From positions 1-55,314 of IMG/VR virus record IMGVR_UViG_3300034073_001667: a DNA stretch of 55,314 nt; one strand, given 5' to 3'. Both the position numbers and the translations under genes were made by a program. Shown here one piece after another: positions 7,958 through 14,100 of this stretch (the stretch's first letter is position 1; each line of letters starts with the position of its first letter). This DNA is from a virus. Below the pieces are notes generated by a model, which was not told where the DNA came from, searched no databases, and was given only the letters and a program-made list of their open reading frames with translations.

Positions 7958-8136
7958 TAGTCCTCTTCCTCCTCGTAGAAGCAAGCCTTGAACTTGTAGC
8001 TCGTTGGAGTCTTGCCTGATGCTTTGACGGCAGCCTCTAGCTGTTTCATCCCAGAGGCCATATCCATAGACTTGATCTCGATTTCCTCACCGGACATCTC
8101 CATCTTGCCTCCTTCGTTGTACTTCTTGATCTTCAT
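7957..8136 (-). CDS. Small protein with N-terminal KKYxxGGKM motif, 59 aa
   Basis: ATG 8136 to TAG 7957. The N-terminus MKIKKYNEGGKMEMSGEE shares the pattern K-Y-x-x-G-G-K-M with the genes at 8583, 8943 and 42825; the C-terminus is Glu-rich (CFYEEEED). A TAnnTTTG core lies 5 nt before the ATG. Function unknown; the shared motif suggests a common partner, perhaps in the virion. Confidence 0.6.
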   Translation of the reverse strand: MKIKKYNEGGKMEMSGEEIEIKSMDMASGMKQLEAAVKASGKTPTSYKFKACFYEEEED

Positions 8137-8141
8137 AGCAG

Positions 8142-8149
8142 CAAATTTA
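8142..8149 (-). promoter_or_regulatory. TAnnTTTG core before 59-aa gene
   Basis: The minus strand reads TAAATTTG 5 nt before the ATG at 8136. The short distance would give an almost leaderless transcript. Confidence 0.4.
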
Positions 8150-8171
8150 TGAATAATTCATTTAGCTGTTG

Positions 8172-8199
8172 TTGGAGTCAAATACTTTTCATATAATTG
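8172..8199 (+). promoter_or_regulatory. Rightward promoter of secreted 119-aa gene
   Basis: TTG at 8172-8174, a 17 nt spacer, and TATAATTG at 8192-8199, one mismatch from TAnnTTTG. This is a close match to the two-part Bacteroidota promoter in front of an isolated gene pointing against its neighbours. Confidence 0.5.
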
Positions 8200-8220
8200 C
8201 ACCATAAAACCAATGAAGCA

Positions 8221-8580
8221 ATGAAAAACACTGTTATCGCAATCCTTCTCTCTTGCTCTGGCGCCTTCGCTCAGAACGCATTTAAGTCAGACATAAGCAT
8301 CTACGACCACAACTACAGGTGTGTTGTAAACACCCCAACCTACGCCAAGTGGGTACTCGACGGACAGAAGACTTGGTATATGGCTCCCGACAGCACAACC
8401 TCAGAGGTGGTTACAATGATGGAGTGGAACATTAAAAGACAGGAGCTTCGCGTAGAAGGATTTAACGAGATTGACGCTCGCTACTACTGGAACCCATCCA
8501 CCAGAACAACGGTTATGCTGTTGCCATACGACGGTGTACGACACCACGTCTCAACCTCGTACGGAACAGATATCCGCTAG
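8221..8580 (+). CDS. Secreted moron-like protein with Sec signal peptide
   Basis: 119 residues from ATG 8221; an in-frame ATG at 8197 would spoil the signal peptide. Residues 1-17 (MKNTVIAILLSCSGAFA) form a classic Sec signal with an AFA-Q cleavage site. No lipobox follows, so the product should be periplasmic or outer. The mature part of about 100 residues is Trp/Tyr-rich and beta-like, family not recognised. It is a single gene on the opposite strand from the surrounding late genes, with its own two-part promoter, the typical layout of a moron. A role such as blocking superinfection or altering the cell surface is an inference. Confidence 0.75.
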   Translation: MKNTVIAILLSCSGAFAQNAFKSDISIYDHNYRCVVNTPTYAKWVLDGQKTWYMAPDSTTSEVVTMMEWNIKRQELRVEGFNEIDARYYWNPSTRTTVMLLPYDGVRHHVSTSYGTDIR

Positions 8581-8582
8581 TC

Positions 8583-8936
8583 TTAGCTGTTTTTCTTTTG
8601 GGATTCTTGAAAGGCTCGGAATGCCCGAACAGCATCCTGACGTGCTTGGTCGTAGACTCCGTACTCCTTAGCCTTCTTAATCGCTAGCGCGTAGTTACGC
8701 TCTGGCATCTGAGCGTTGCCCTGCTGTAAGATTTTTTCAGCACCCTTACGGCTTTTGTCGATCATCGTAACACCTCGCTTCTCGAGCTGTTTTACAGCTT
8801 CATTCCACGTGAGTCGCTCTAGGTATTCAGCATTTGTCATCTCGTCAACAGAGGCTGGGTCGTTCGGAGCCTTTCCCTTGCCGACCCAAGATGGCTTTGG
8901 CGTGGTGCCTCCGTTGCTGTACCTCTTGACCTTCAT
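8583..8936 (-). CDS. Hypothetical protein with N-terminal YxxGG motif, 117 aa
   Basis: Starts MKVKRYSNGG, the same pattern as the 59-aa and 137-aa neighbours. The rest is helical and basic (LTWNEAVKQLEKRG, LAIKKAKEYGVYDQARQ). Family unknown. Its stop lies 2 nt from the stop of the convergent secreted-protein gene. Confidence 0.65.
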   Translation of the reverse strand: MKVKRYSNGGTTPKPSWVGKGKAPNDPASVDEMTNAEYLERLTWNEAVKQLEKRGVTMIDKSRKGAEKILQQGNAQMPERNYALAIKKAKEYGVYDQARQDAVRAFRAFQESQKKNS

Positions 8937-8942
8937 AGCTGT

Positions 8943-9356
8943 TTACTTCTTCTTGGCCATCATCTTGAAGTCCTCACCAGTGATTTTGCCGTCCATATTT
9001 TTGTCCAGCTTAACCTGACCGCCCTTGAGGTACTTCATCATTCCACCCTTTCCGTACTTGGGCATCTTACCGCCCTTTTCGTAGTATCCGTCGACGTTCA
9101 TCTTTCCGCCACCCATCATCTTCTTGACGGGCTTCTTGACAACCTTGAAGCCTTTAGCCTTAAGTTCTTTGTCGAACTTGGCAAGCTCCTCAGGACCTTC
9201 GGCCTTGAGTGCGTTACGCATCTCGGTGAGGTTCTCAGCCTCACGTGAGCGAGCAGCAGCGTTAAACTTCTGGTCAGCTGGAGACAGCTTCTTCTTTGGG
9301 TCCGGAACGATTGGCATCTTGCCTCCCATCTGGTAAACAGTCATCTTTGGTTTCAT
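8943..9356 (-). CDS. GGKM-repeat protein with EF-hand-like loop, 137 aa
   Basis: A lysine/glycine/methionine-rich protein with several copies of the pattern Y-x-x-G-G-x-M (GGKMPKYGKGGMMKYLKGG in the C-terminal third). Near the C-terminus, residues 118-129 read DKNMDGKITGED, matching an EF-hand/dockerin calcium loop at positions 1, 3, 5, 6, 8 and 12. A TAnnTTTG core lies 5 nt before the ATG. It is probably a minor virion or assembly protein; calcium binding is predicted, not shown. Confidence 0.65.
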   Translation of the reverse strand: MKPKMTVYQMGGKMPIVPDPKKKLSPADQKFNAAARSREAENLTEMRNALKAEGPEELAKFDKELKAKGFKVVKKPVKKMMGGGKMNVDGYYEKGGKMPKYGKGGMMKYLKGGQVKLDKNMDGKITGEDFKMMAKKK

Positions 9357-9361
9357 AGCTA

Positions 9362-9369
9362 CAAAGTTA
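9362..9369 (-). promoter_or_regulatory. TAnnTTTG core before 137-aa gene
   Basis: The minus strand reads TAACTTTG 5 nt before the ATG at 9356, in the gap after the endolysin gene. Confidence 0.4.
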
Positions 9370-9370
9370 C

Positions 9371-9841
9371 CTATTTATAGGGTTTGTATTTTGTCTTACC
9401 AGCAGCGTCACGGTATGCGATAAGGATTTGCTTTCTGTTCGCTCCTTTACGGTATCCTACGTGTACCCAATCGAAATCACCATCTGCACGCTGGAATTCT
9501 CCGATGCATTGATCGAATTCAAGATTGTTGATGATGTAGTTAAAAACATCTTTGTTACGCACACCATTGCCGTGACCATCTTGATCCAAGTCCAACGCAC
9601 GTCCGTTGTTATGGTCAGAGGTGGCACTACCGCCAATCGCCTTGTTCAACGCAGCAGAGCGGTACCCACTAGAGATGTAGATTGGAACACCAAAGTGCTC
9701 ACGCACCTTGTCGAACACCTCATCACAGATCACCTTCAGGTTCTCCAGATGTTCTGCTGTTGGACTATTGTCAATCCCCTTGCGCTTGGCAGTATCACTC
9801 CGTGTTACCTCAGCCAACGATACGTACTTACTTAACTTCAT
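9371..9841 (-). CDS. Endolysin, peptidase M15 family (D-Ala-D-Ala/L-Ala-D-Glu peptidase)
   Basis: 156 residues. The zinc peptidase signature is complete: SGYRS at 58-62, His77 and Asp84 in the SDHNNGRALD segment, and His127 in WVHVGY. This is the M15 fold used by many phages to cut peptide crosslinks in peptidoglycan at the end of infection. There is no signal peptide, so it needs a holin or similar for export; no holin is certain, but the 71-aa membrane protein at 55051 is a candidate. It is the first gene of the leftward arm next to the control region, with a TAnnTTTG core 4 nt before its ATG. Confidence 0.9.
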   Translation of the reverse strand: MKLSKYVSLAEVTRSDTAKRKGIDNSPTAEHLENLKVICDEVFDKVREHFGVPIYISSGYRSAALNKAIGGSATSDHNNGRALDLDQDGHGNGVRNKDVFNYIINNLEFDQCIGEFQRADGDFDWVHVGYRKGANRKQILIAYRDAAGKTKYKPYK

Positions 9842-9845
9842 ATGG

Positions 9846-9853
9846 CAAAGATA
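9846..9853 (-). promoter_or_regulatory. TAnnTTTG core before endolysin
   Basis: The minus strand reads TATCTTTG 4 nt before the endolysin ATG. No TTG lies at the usual -33 distance. Confidence 0.4.
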
Positions 9854-10035
9854 GTAACAGCAATAATAGCTGTATTTGATAGCTGTTTCACTTATTTATG
9901 GCTCCGTAAGTAGAAATCGCATTAAGTGTGTACTGTAACACTTATACATTATTGACTGCAACTGCTTGATAAACAATTATGAACAAACATACTCTTATAT
10001 TTGCTTATTAACTTTTTCATTTGTAACTTCGCTAA

Positions 10036-10139
10036 GGCTAGAGCCGATAGACAGAACGCAGACTAACTAAGCTCTCTTATCATCGAGAGCCTACTTAGCC
10101 TACCAAACAAAGCAGGGGCGGCGCCTCAAGCAGAGCCCC
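10036..10139. ncRNA. Possible structured RNA or DNA element
   Basis: Nested complementary segments: GGCTA (10036-10040) pairs with TAGCC (10096-10100) around GCTCTC (10071-10076) with GAGAGC (10085-10090), and a separate stem pairs GGGGC (10115-10119) with GCCCC (10135-10139). A TATATTTG promoter core lies at 9996-10003. No tRNA fold and no coding frame is seen. It could be a small RNA or a DNA cruciform of the origin. Confidence 0.25.
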
Positions 10140-10250
10140 CACCCCACCGCCGATAGCAAACAAAACTCAAGCTCCTAGGGTCCGCTCAGCTACCTAGAAT
10201 ACAGGCGCACTATACCCTAACCATAGCTGTTCAAATCATAACAGCAATCT

Positions 10251-10291
10251 AGTTGGCTCTAATAGTTTTTTCTTTTTTAGAATAGCCAACT
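10251..10291. repeat. Large inverted repeat with T-rich loop
   Basis: AGTTGGCT (10251-10258) is the exact reverse complement of AGCCAACT (10284-10291). An inner CTAA/TTAG pairing closes a T-rich loop. There is no U-run after the stem, so it is not a normal terminator. Confidence 0.5.
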
Positions 10292-10524
10292 TGTATCTGG
10301 TGGCTGCAAATAAGTATCTAGCGTTAGATATAAGTACCTAGGGGATTATATACATAATCGATCGTTCGCGCGCGCGTACGGAAACCGATCCCCAGACGTA
10401 TGGGGTTGCGTTTGACAGCATTTCGTTCGTAGGTTTCAGCGTTTTACCCACGTGACTCTCGTGATGAACTGACTGATTTTGCTGAGGGTTTTGAGTTGAG
10501 TTCCTAGAGAAAAGGAGGAACAAT

Positions 10525-10571
10525 CCCCCCCCCACTTCACCCATTTCTCCCACTATCTCCCACCCTTGCCC
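10525..10571 (-). other. C9 tract and G-quadruplex motif
   Basis: The plus strand has nine C in a row (10525-10533) followed by CCC runs at 10540, 10549, 10559, 10563 and 10569. On the minus strand the four rightmost runs form the canonical GGG-3-GGG-1-GGG-7-GGG quadruplex pattern (10549-10571), with two more G-runs beyond. Strand asymmetry is strong. Confidence 0.6.
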
Positions 10572-10650
10572 ACGTGCTATGCACACTTGCACACGTGCTC
10601 ACGTACGTGCGTGTGTGTGTACGTGCGCGCATTATGCGCGTGCGCGAGCC
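10571..10650. repeat. Alternating purine/pyrimidine tract with palindromes (Z-DNA prone)
   Basis: About 80 nt of CACGTG, GTACGT, GTGTGTGT and GCGCGC steps. It includes the perfect 15-nt palindrome CGCGCATTATGCGCG at 10626-10640 and two CACGTG sites. Nothing similar occurs elsewhere in the window. Confidence 0.55.
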
Positions 10651-10666
10651 AAAGGAATTCGGTTAG

Positions 10667-10699
10667 CTTTATCCATCATTTTGAGCAATGGATATAAAG
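10667..10699. repeat. Inverted repeat with DnaA-box-like halves
   Basis: CTTTATCCAT (10667-10676) faces ATGGATATAAAG (10688-10699), an inverted repeat with a two-base insertion. Each half contains a sequence close to the DnaA box core TTATCCA, but neither is a perfect TTATCCACA. Confidence 0.4.
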
Positions 10700-10724
10700 T
10701 TTCGTTCAATTTGCGGTTTGCCTA

Positions 10725-10754
10725 TTGTGGGTTCGTTTCGGCTAACTACATTCG
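10725..10754 (+). promoter_or_regulatory. Early promoter
   Basis: TTG (10725-10727), 19 nt spacer, TACATTCG (10747-10754), one mismatch from TAnnTTTG. It lies 27 nt before the first early ATG at 10782 and would drive the rightward cluster. Confidence 0.5.
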
Positions 10755-10781
10755 CAGTGTTAACCACTTAAAACAATTGCT

Positions 10782-11096
10782 ATGACACCTTCATCACTTT
10801 ACAACACCCCCTCACTCGGAGACTTCATTAAGAGCACCTACGGCGAGATACCTTCGGTCGAGGTTTTGACTGAGCAGGTAGAGAACAACGTACGCCGCCT
10901 TGCTGAACTTGAGGCACGTGTTCCGAACTTCCTTAAGGAAAAAGAATTCGCCTTCGTTGACTTGCGTCGTGAGGTTATCACCTTGCAAGACATTGAGGAC
11001 TACGAGTACGACACTGCTGACGTGAACTACCACTGCAAACGTGCGAACGAACTTCTCACTGAGGTTGAGCAACGTGCGACTAAGTTAGGCTACTAA
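10782..11096 (+). CDS. First early gene, hypothetical 104 aa
   Basis: No family recognised. It is acidic and helical, with a Glu/Arg-rich coiled-coil segment (LTEQVENNVRRLAELEARV) and a second helix near the C-terminus. It is the first gene behind the presumed early promoter, so it should be made at once after DNA entry. That position fits host takeover or anti-defence proteins, but there is no direct evidence. Confidence 0.7.
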   Translation: MTPSSLYNTPSLGDFIKSTYGEIPSVEVLTEQVENNVRRLAELEARVPNFLKEKEFAFVDLRREVITLQDIEDYEYDTADVNYHCKRANELLTEVEQRATKLGY

Positions 11097-11128
11097 AAAA
11101 ATTAATCAACCGAAAAAACTGTTCTGCT

Positions 11129-11308
11129 ATGAAAACTGAAAATATCTATGGAATCGTCGAGTCTCAGATTGAGTTGCTGTTTGACTCAGTGTGCGAAGAG
11201 TTCAACCTTGAGTCGGGCGATATTTCGCCTGAACTTCAGGTGAGGTTAGATAAGTGTGTTGAGGAACTTGAGGCCATCGTCGAGGGGTTCATCAACCTAA
11301 ACAAGTAG
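11129..11308 (+). CDS. Hypothetical acidic protein, 59 aa
   Basis: ATG 11129, TAG 11306-11308. It encodes a helical, Glu-rich protein (MKTENIYGIVESQIELLF ... CVEELEAIVEGF). The leader AACCGAAAAAACTG...ATG resembles those of neighbouring genes, and the stop is 5 nt before the next ATG. Function unknown. Confidence 0.6.
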   Translation: MKTENIYGIVESQIELLFDSVCEEFNLESGDISPELQVRLDKCVEELEAIVEGFINLNK

Positions 11309-11313
11309 GTGCT

Positions 11314-11511
11314 ATGAAAGTGCATACGTATTCCTTTGGGGGTCTTGAAATCAGGGTTTGCTACCATCGTGATGCCGAAGGTGCGCTGAAGTGGGCTGTA
11401 AGTTCTCCTGAGTTCGATGTGTGTGAATATACTGACGAACTATGGGCAACGAAGGGTGAGGCGGTAGATGCGGGAATGTATGCCGCGAAGAGGTTAACTG
11501 ATGAGTCCTAG
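11314..11511 (+). CDS. Hypothetical protein, 65 aa
   Basis: A small alpha/beta protein (YSFGGLEIRVCYHRDAEG, then AVDAGMYAAKRL). Family unknown. It starts 5 nt after the preceding stop and belongs to the first early operon. Confidence 0.6.
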   Translation: MKVHTYSFGGLEIRVCYHRDAEGALKWAVSSPEFDVCEYTDELWATKGEAVDAGMYAAKRLTDES

Positions 11512-11558
11512 GTGGACGAAACGTCGCGAGACGTCTTAACCATAAAACAATCGAAACT

Positions 11559-11762
11559 ATGAACAATTCAATTGAAAGCATCATCGCATACGAGAACGGA
11601 GAGCTCACTGATCAGGAGGTAGTGTACTTCTTTGCCGAACTAGTTAAGAGTGGTCTGGCTTGGAATCTTCAGGGCCACTACGGACGGACTGCGAGTGCGC
11701 TGATTGACCACGGACTTATTGACGAGCAAGGAAACGTTTCTCTTGCTGTTCTAGAACTTTAA
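11559..11762 (+). CDS. Small conserved phage protein, 67 aa (DUF7417-like)
   Basis: Contains the pattern IIAYENGELTD...FAELVKSGLAWNLQG and HYGRTASALIDHGLI. I recognise this from many phage genomes, where a roughly 60-residue protein with GLAWQLQGxYGRxA occurs in early regions; I recall the name DUF7417 but am not certain of it. The function is unknown everywhere. A TTAACC...AAACAAT...ATG leader precedes it. Confidence 0.7.
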   Translation: MNNSIESIIAYENGELTDQEVVYFFAELVKSGLAWNLQGHYGRTASALIDHGLIDEQGNVSLAVLEL

Positions 11763-11785
11763 TAAACGCCAACGAAATCTAACCT

Positions 11786-11995
11786 ATGAAAACTTATCAA
11801 TTCATCGTGACTGTGAGCAACAGCACCATCGTCGAAGTTCAATCTGAAAACTACGAGGAGGCCGTCGGACTTGCTCTGAAGGAGTTCCACGAGAGTGAGG
11901 TCATCCACGACCTATGCGACCCACGCTCTATGGGTGTGGACATTGAGCTCGAAGAGGAGTTTGATGGTGAGGTACCAGAAATGTATCCACTTTGA
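11786..11995 (+). CDS. Hypothetical acidic protein, 69 aa
   Basis: A beta-alpha-beta pattern (TYQFIVTVSNSTIVEVQSENYEEAV split over two strands and a helix), then an acidic tail (ELEEEFDGEVPEM). Not recognised. Directly after its stop begins a promoter cassette that is repeated 540 bp further on. Confidence 0.6.
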   Translation: MKTYQFIVTVSNSTIVEVQSENYEEAVGLALKEFHESEVIHDLCDPRSMGVDIELEEEFDGEVPEMYPL

Positions 11996-11999
11996 CCGA

Positions 12000-12066
12000 A
12001 AATGTGTTTTGCCGAACAAACAATTCTTTTAACCTTTGACTAACCAACGAAATAATTAAAACTATG
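12000..12066 (+). repeat. Promoter cassette, copy 1
   Basis: Together with 12540-12608 this forms an imperfect direct repeat that begins at the upstream stop codon (GAAAATG..TTTGCC) and ends at the next ATG. The central 18 nt AATTCTTTTAACCTTTGA (12022-12039) are identical in the two copies. Confidence 0.65.
12009..12038 (+). promoter_or_regulatory. Promoter in repeated cassette, copy 1
   Basis: TTG at 12009-12011 and TAACCTTTG at 12030-12038 with 18 nt between. The -7 element has one extra base relative to TAnnTTTG. It precedes the 51-aa gene at 12064. Confidence 0.4.
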
Positions 12067-12219
12067 AAACAATTAGAATCAGGAGCGGCATCGCTCAAGG
12101 TGGAGCTAACCCACGGAGAAATCGTGGTATACCACGGAACGGACGGTACTTTGCTGTTTACCCGCCCTGCCTTCGAGGGAGATTGGAGCAAACTTTTTAA
12201 TCAACTTAAAAACAACTAA
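12064..12219 (+). CDS. Hypothetical protein, 51 aa
   Basis: ATG 12064 to TAA 12217-12219. It starts MKQLESGAASLKVELTHGE and is mainly beta-strand in character. It is preceded by the repeated promoter cassette and followed after 6 nt by the next gene. Function unknown. Confidence 0.55.
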   Translation: MKQLESGAASLKVELTHGEIVVYHGTDGTLLFTRPAFEGDWSKLFNQLKNN

Positions 12220-12225
12220 GAAACT

Positions 12226-12540
12226 ATGGAACGCTTTAACAAATATCAATTCACTGCCGACCTAGAGGCAGAACTTCTAGAGGCTGTAAACAACGACCAG
12301 ATTAGTGAGCTCGAAGAGGTCTTCGACTGGATGCATCAATCAATCGAGAACGCTATTATCTATGCGGCGGACTGCTTCGAAATCATTCGGGAACTTCACT
12401 TCACGAACTTCAAGGATAGCGACTTTGAGATCACTGACATCTACCAGGCCGCCTATGCCGCCTTGTACGAGTACGCCAACGAAAACATTGACCTAAGTGA
12501 TGTCGAGGAAGCGATTAAAAACAAGATAGAAAATGACTGA
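12226..12540 (+). CDS. Hypothetical acidic protein, 104 aa
   Basis: A helical, strongly acidic protein (LEAELLEAVNNDQISELEE, then ENIDLSDVEEAIKNKIEND). I recall similar small proteins in early regions of other phages without a function. High negative charge is also seen in DNA-mimic inhibitors, but this is only a compositional remark. Confidence 0.65.
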   Translation: MERFNKYQFTADLEAELLEAVNNDQISELEEVFDWMHQSIENAIIYAADCFEIIRELHFTNFKDSDFEITDIYQAAYAALYEYANENIDLSDVEEAIKNKIEND

Positions 12541-12608
12541 AAATGGGTTTGCCTATCTAAGTAATTCTTTTAACCTTTGAAAAACCAACAAAACAATTAA
12601 ACACAATG
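12540..12608 (+). repeat. Promoter cassette, copy 2
   Basis: Second copy of the cassette at 12000-12066, with AATTCTTTTAACCTTTGA at 12563-12580 and a very similar AACCAACAAAACAATTAAA leader. Confidence 0.65.
12549..12579 (+). promoter_or_regulatory. Promoter in repeated cassette, copy 2
   Basis: TTG at 12549-12551, 19 nt, then TAACCTTTG at 12571-12579, before the gene at 12606. Confidence 0.4.
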
Positions 12609-12986
12609 AAAAACACAATGAGCCTTTTAGAAGCCGTAGAATTCCTAGTAGGACTTCAGGACGGTGAGAACGACCAACTTGCTCAGGCAATAGATGTAGT
12701 CGTTGGCGGACTTAAGTTTGGCCACGAGGAATTCAATCAGGTGGAACTACCTTCCTTAGCCTGGACTGCGGAAGACTTTGATAACCACGTTGAGGGACTA
12801 TACGACCTAGGAAAGATTGACGAGTCAACAGCAAAGAAACTTATGGCCTATCGTGAGTCTGAAAAGCTAGGTATTGTCTCGAACGCAATCGAAGATATCG
12901 AGGACTCAATTATGGAGAAAATAAATGATAGCATTTTCTATCGTGTTCGTCTAGAAGCTAACCAAGTAAAAAATCAAAACCAATGA
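12606..12986 (+). CDS. Hypothetical acidic protein, 126 aa
   Basis: A helical protein with an acidic bias (AWTAEDFDNHVEGLYDLGKI; AIEDIEDSIMEKIND). Not recognised. Its end overlaps the next start (ATGA at 12983), indicating coupled translation. Confidence 0.65.
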   Translation: MKNTMSLLEAVEFLVGLQDGENDQLAQAIDVVVGGLKFGHEEFNQVELPSLAWTAEDFDNHVEGLYDLGKIDESTAKKLMAYRESEKLGIVSNAIEDIEDSIMEKINDSIFYRVRLEANQVKNQNQ

Positions 12987-13180
12987 GCACCCCATTATAC
13001 ATTGAAGCCTTCACCACTATTGATGAGTGTGTGTACTACCTCACTGAAAAGCTTGGCCTTAAGTGGGACTATGAGAAAGAGAAATCTTTGACGAGCAAAA
13101 TGTACTACGAACACAAGGACACCCTGGTGCTGTACGATCCCGCTCGAATCATCGCCGACTACGATCACGAACTGAATTAA
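12983..13180 (+). CDS. Hypothetical protein, 65 aa
   Basis: A short acidic alpha/beta protein (YIEAFTTIDECVYYLTEKLG). Its start overlaps the preceding stop by 4 nt. Function unknown. Confidence 0.6.
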   Translation: MSTPLYIEAFTTIDECVYYLTEKLGLKWDYEKEKSLTSKMYYEHKDTLVLYDPARIIADYDHELN

Positions 13181-13202
13181 TCTAACCTAAAAAATCAAAG
13201 CA

Positions 13203-13751
13203 ATGCCTAATTGGATGAGAACAGCCCTCGAAGTATCGGGCGATCAGAAACTACAGCAAGAATTCTTTGCCGCCATCGGCAACGGAATCGGGTCAGAACA
13301 GCCAATCGATTTCGAGAAGCTGATACCACCACCTGCGAATATCTTCAGGGGTAACTTCGGAGAGACAGAGCGAGTGTACTGCGAGGAGAACAACCTACCG
13401 AATTGGTACGATTGGAACCGCGAGAACTGGGGGACCAAGTGGAACGCGGCCTACGGAGAGCTTCGCCCTTCGAAGCAAGGAGACAGCACAGTGCTGTTCT
13501 TTGACACCGCGTGGAGCTTGCCTATGCCTATCCTCGAGAAGATTGAGGAGATGCTGATGAACGAGTTCCTTGGCCTTGAAATCTACGGAGAGTTCATTGA
13601 GGAGGGCTACGCAGTTGCGGGAGTTATCCTGATGGGTAAGGACGGCGGAGATATCCGCGAGATAGACATCGACTTCGACCAAGAGTCAGACCAACCAAAG
13701 ATTAACTTCTTTGATCAGGACGGAACAGAATTTAAATTTAAAAACCTTTAA
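13203..13751 (+). CDS. Api92-like / DUF1281 ferredoxin-fold protein
   Basis: 182 residues beginning MPNWMRTALEVSGDQ. The WYDWNRENWGTKWNA block (about 73-87) and FFDTAWSLPMPILEKI (about 103-118) are the signature of the DUF1281/YubB family, whose C-terminal half is the ferredoxin-like domain named after Api92. These proteins are frequent on plasmids and phages and have no established function. The length is normal and the protein appears intact. Confidence 0.8.
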   Translation: MPNWMRTALEVSGDQKLQQEFFAAIGNGIGSEQPIDFEKLIPPPANIFRGNFGETERVYCEENNLPNWYDWNRENWGTKWNAAYGELRPSKQGDSTVLFFDTAWSLPMPILEKIEEMLMNEFLGLEIYGEFIEEGYAVAGVILMGKDGGDIREIDIDFDQESDQPKINFFDQDGTEFKFKNL

Positions 13752-13754
13752 GCT

Positions 13755-13949
13755 ATGAAATCTTTCTTCGGGCAAATCTTCACTCCACTGCGCCAACCAA
13801 AGGTGCGCATTGACTACACAAACGGTGTGTTCATCCTGGTTGATGAGTCAGACCAAAGCTTGGGCTACGAGTTCAAGAACTTCAACGAGGCGTTCCGCTT
13901 CGCTAAGACGATGGGCTATGAGTTCAGTGATAACGACTACTTCATCTGA
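13755..13949 (+). CDS. Hypothetical protein, 64 aa
   Basis: A small alpha/beta protein (VRIDYTNGVFILVDE then helix NEAFRFAKTMGY). It shares the strand-helix design and an F-NEAF/EEEAFN-YAK pattern with the next gene, so the two may be diverged duplicates. Function unknown. Confidence 0.6.
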   Translation: MKSFFGQIFTPLRQPKVRIDYTNGVFILVDESDQSLGYEFKNFNEAFRFAKTMGYEFSDNDYFI

Positions 13950-13950
13950 T

Positions 13951-14100
13951 ATGGGGTTCATCGTTTCATACAACCCAGACAGCGAAACCTTCGACGTACT
14001 ACAGCAGAATCCGTTTCGACTTGTTCGTTCCTTCACCTACGAGGAGGAAGCCTTCAACTACGCCAAACAATTAGAATCTATTAAACAGCAAAAGAAATGA
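13951..14100 (+). CDS. Hypothetical protein, 49 aa
   Basis: ATG 13951 directly after the previous stop. It encodes MGFIVSYNPDSETFDVLQQ and a C-terminal helix EEEAFNYAKQLESI. An upstream extension in the same frame is a shadow of the previous gene. It ends in ATGA overlap with the next gene. Possibly a shortened paralogue of the preceding protein. Confidence 0.55.
   Translation: MGFIVSYNPDSETFDVLQQNPFRLVRSFTYEEEAFNYAKQLESIKQQKK

Larger units (their letters stand above)
9842..10781. other. Non-coding control region between divergent arms
   Basis: This is 940 bases without a convincing gene, between the leftward late arm and the rightward early arm. From left to right it holds: an AT-rich stretch (9890-10020) with a TATATTTG core at 9996-10003; a structured stretch with nested hairpins (10036-10139); a large hairpin (10251-10291); CGCGCGCG at about 10369; a C9 and G-quadruplex-like tract (10525-10571); alternating purine/pyrimidine sequence with palindromes (10571-10650); an inverted repeat with TTTATCCAT (10667-10699); and the early promoter (10725-10754). 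Its composition differs sharply from the rest. It is the best candidate for origin of replication and master switch. Confidence 0.6.

Noticed and set aside
10338-10592. 84-codon minus-strand frame in the control region
   Set aside because: Its translation reflects the G-tract and palindromic repeats (GEMGEVGGG), with no homology-like pattern or leader.
9842-10781. tRNA genes or CRISPR array in the control region
   Set aside because: No cloverleaf with a GGTTCRA arm and no regularly spaced repeats were found there or elsewhere in the window.
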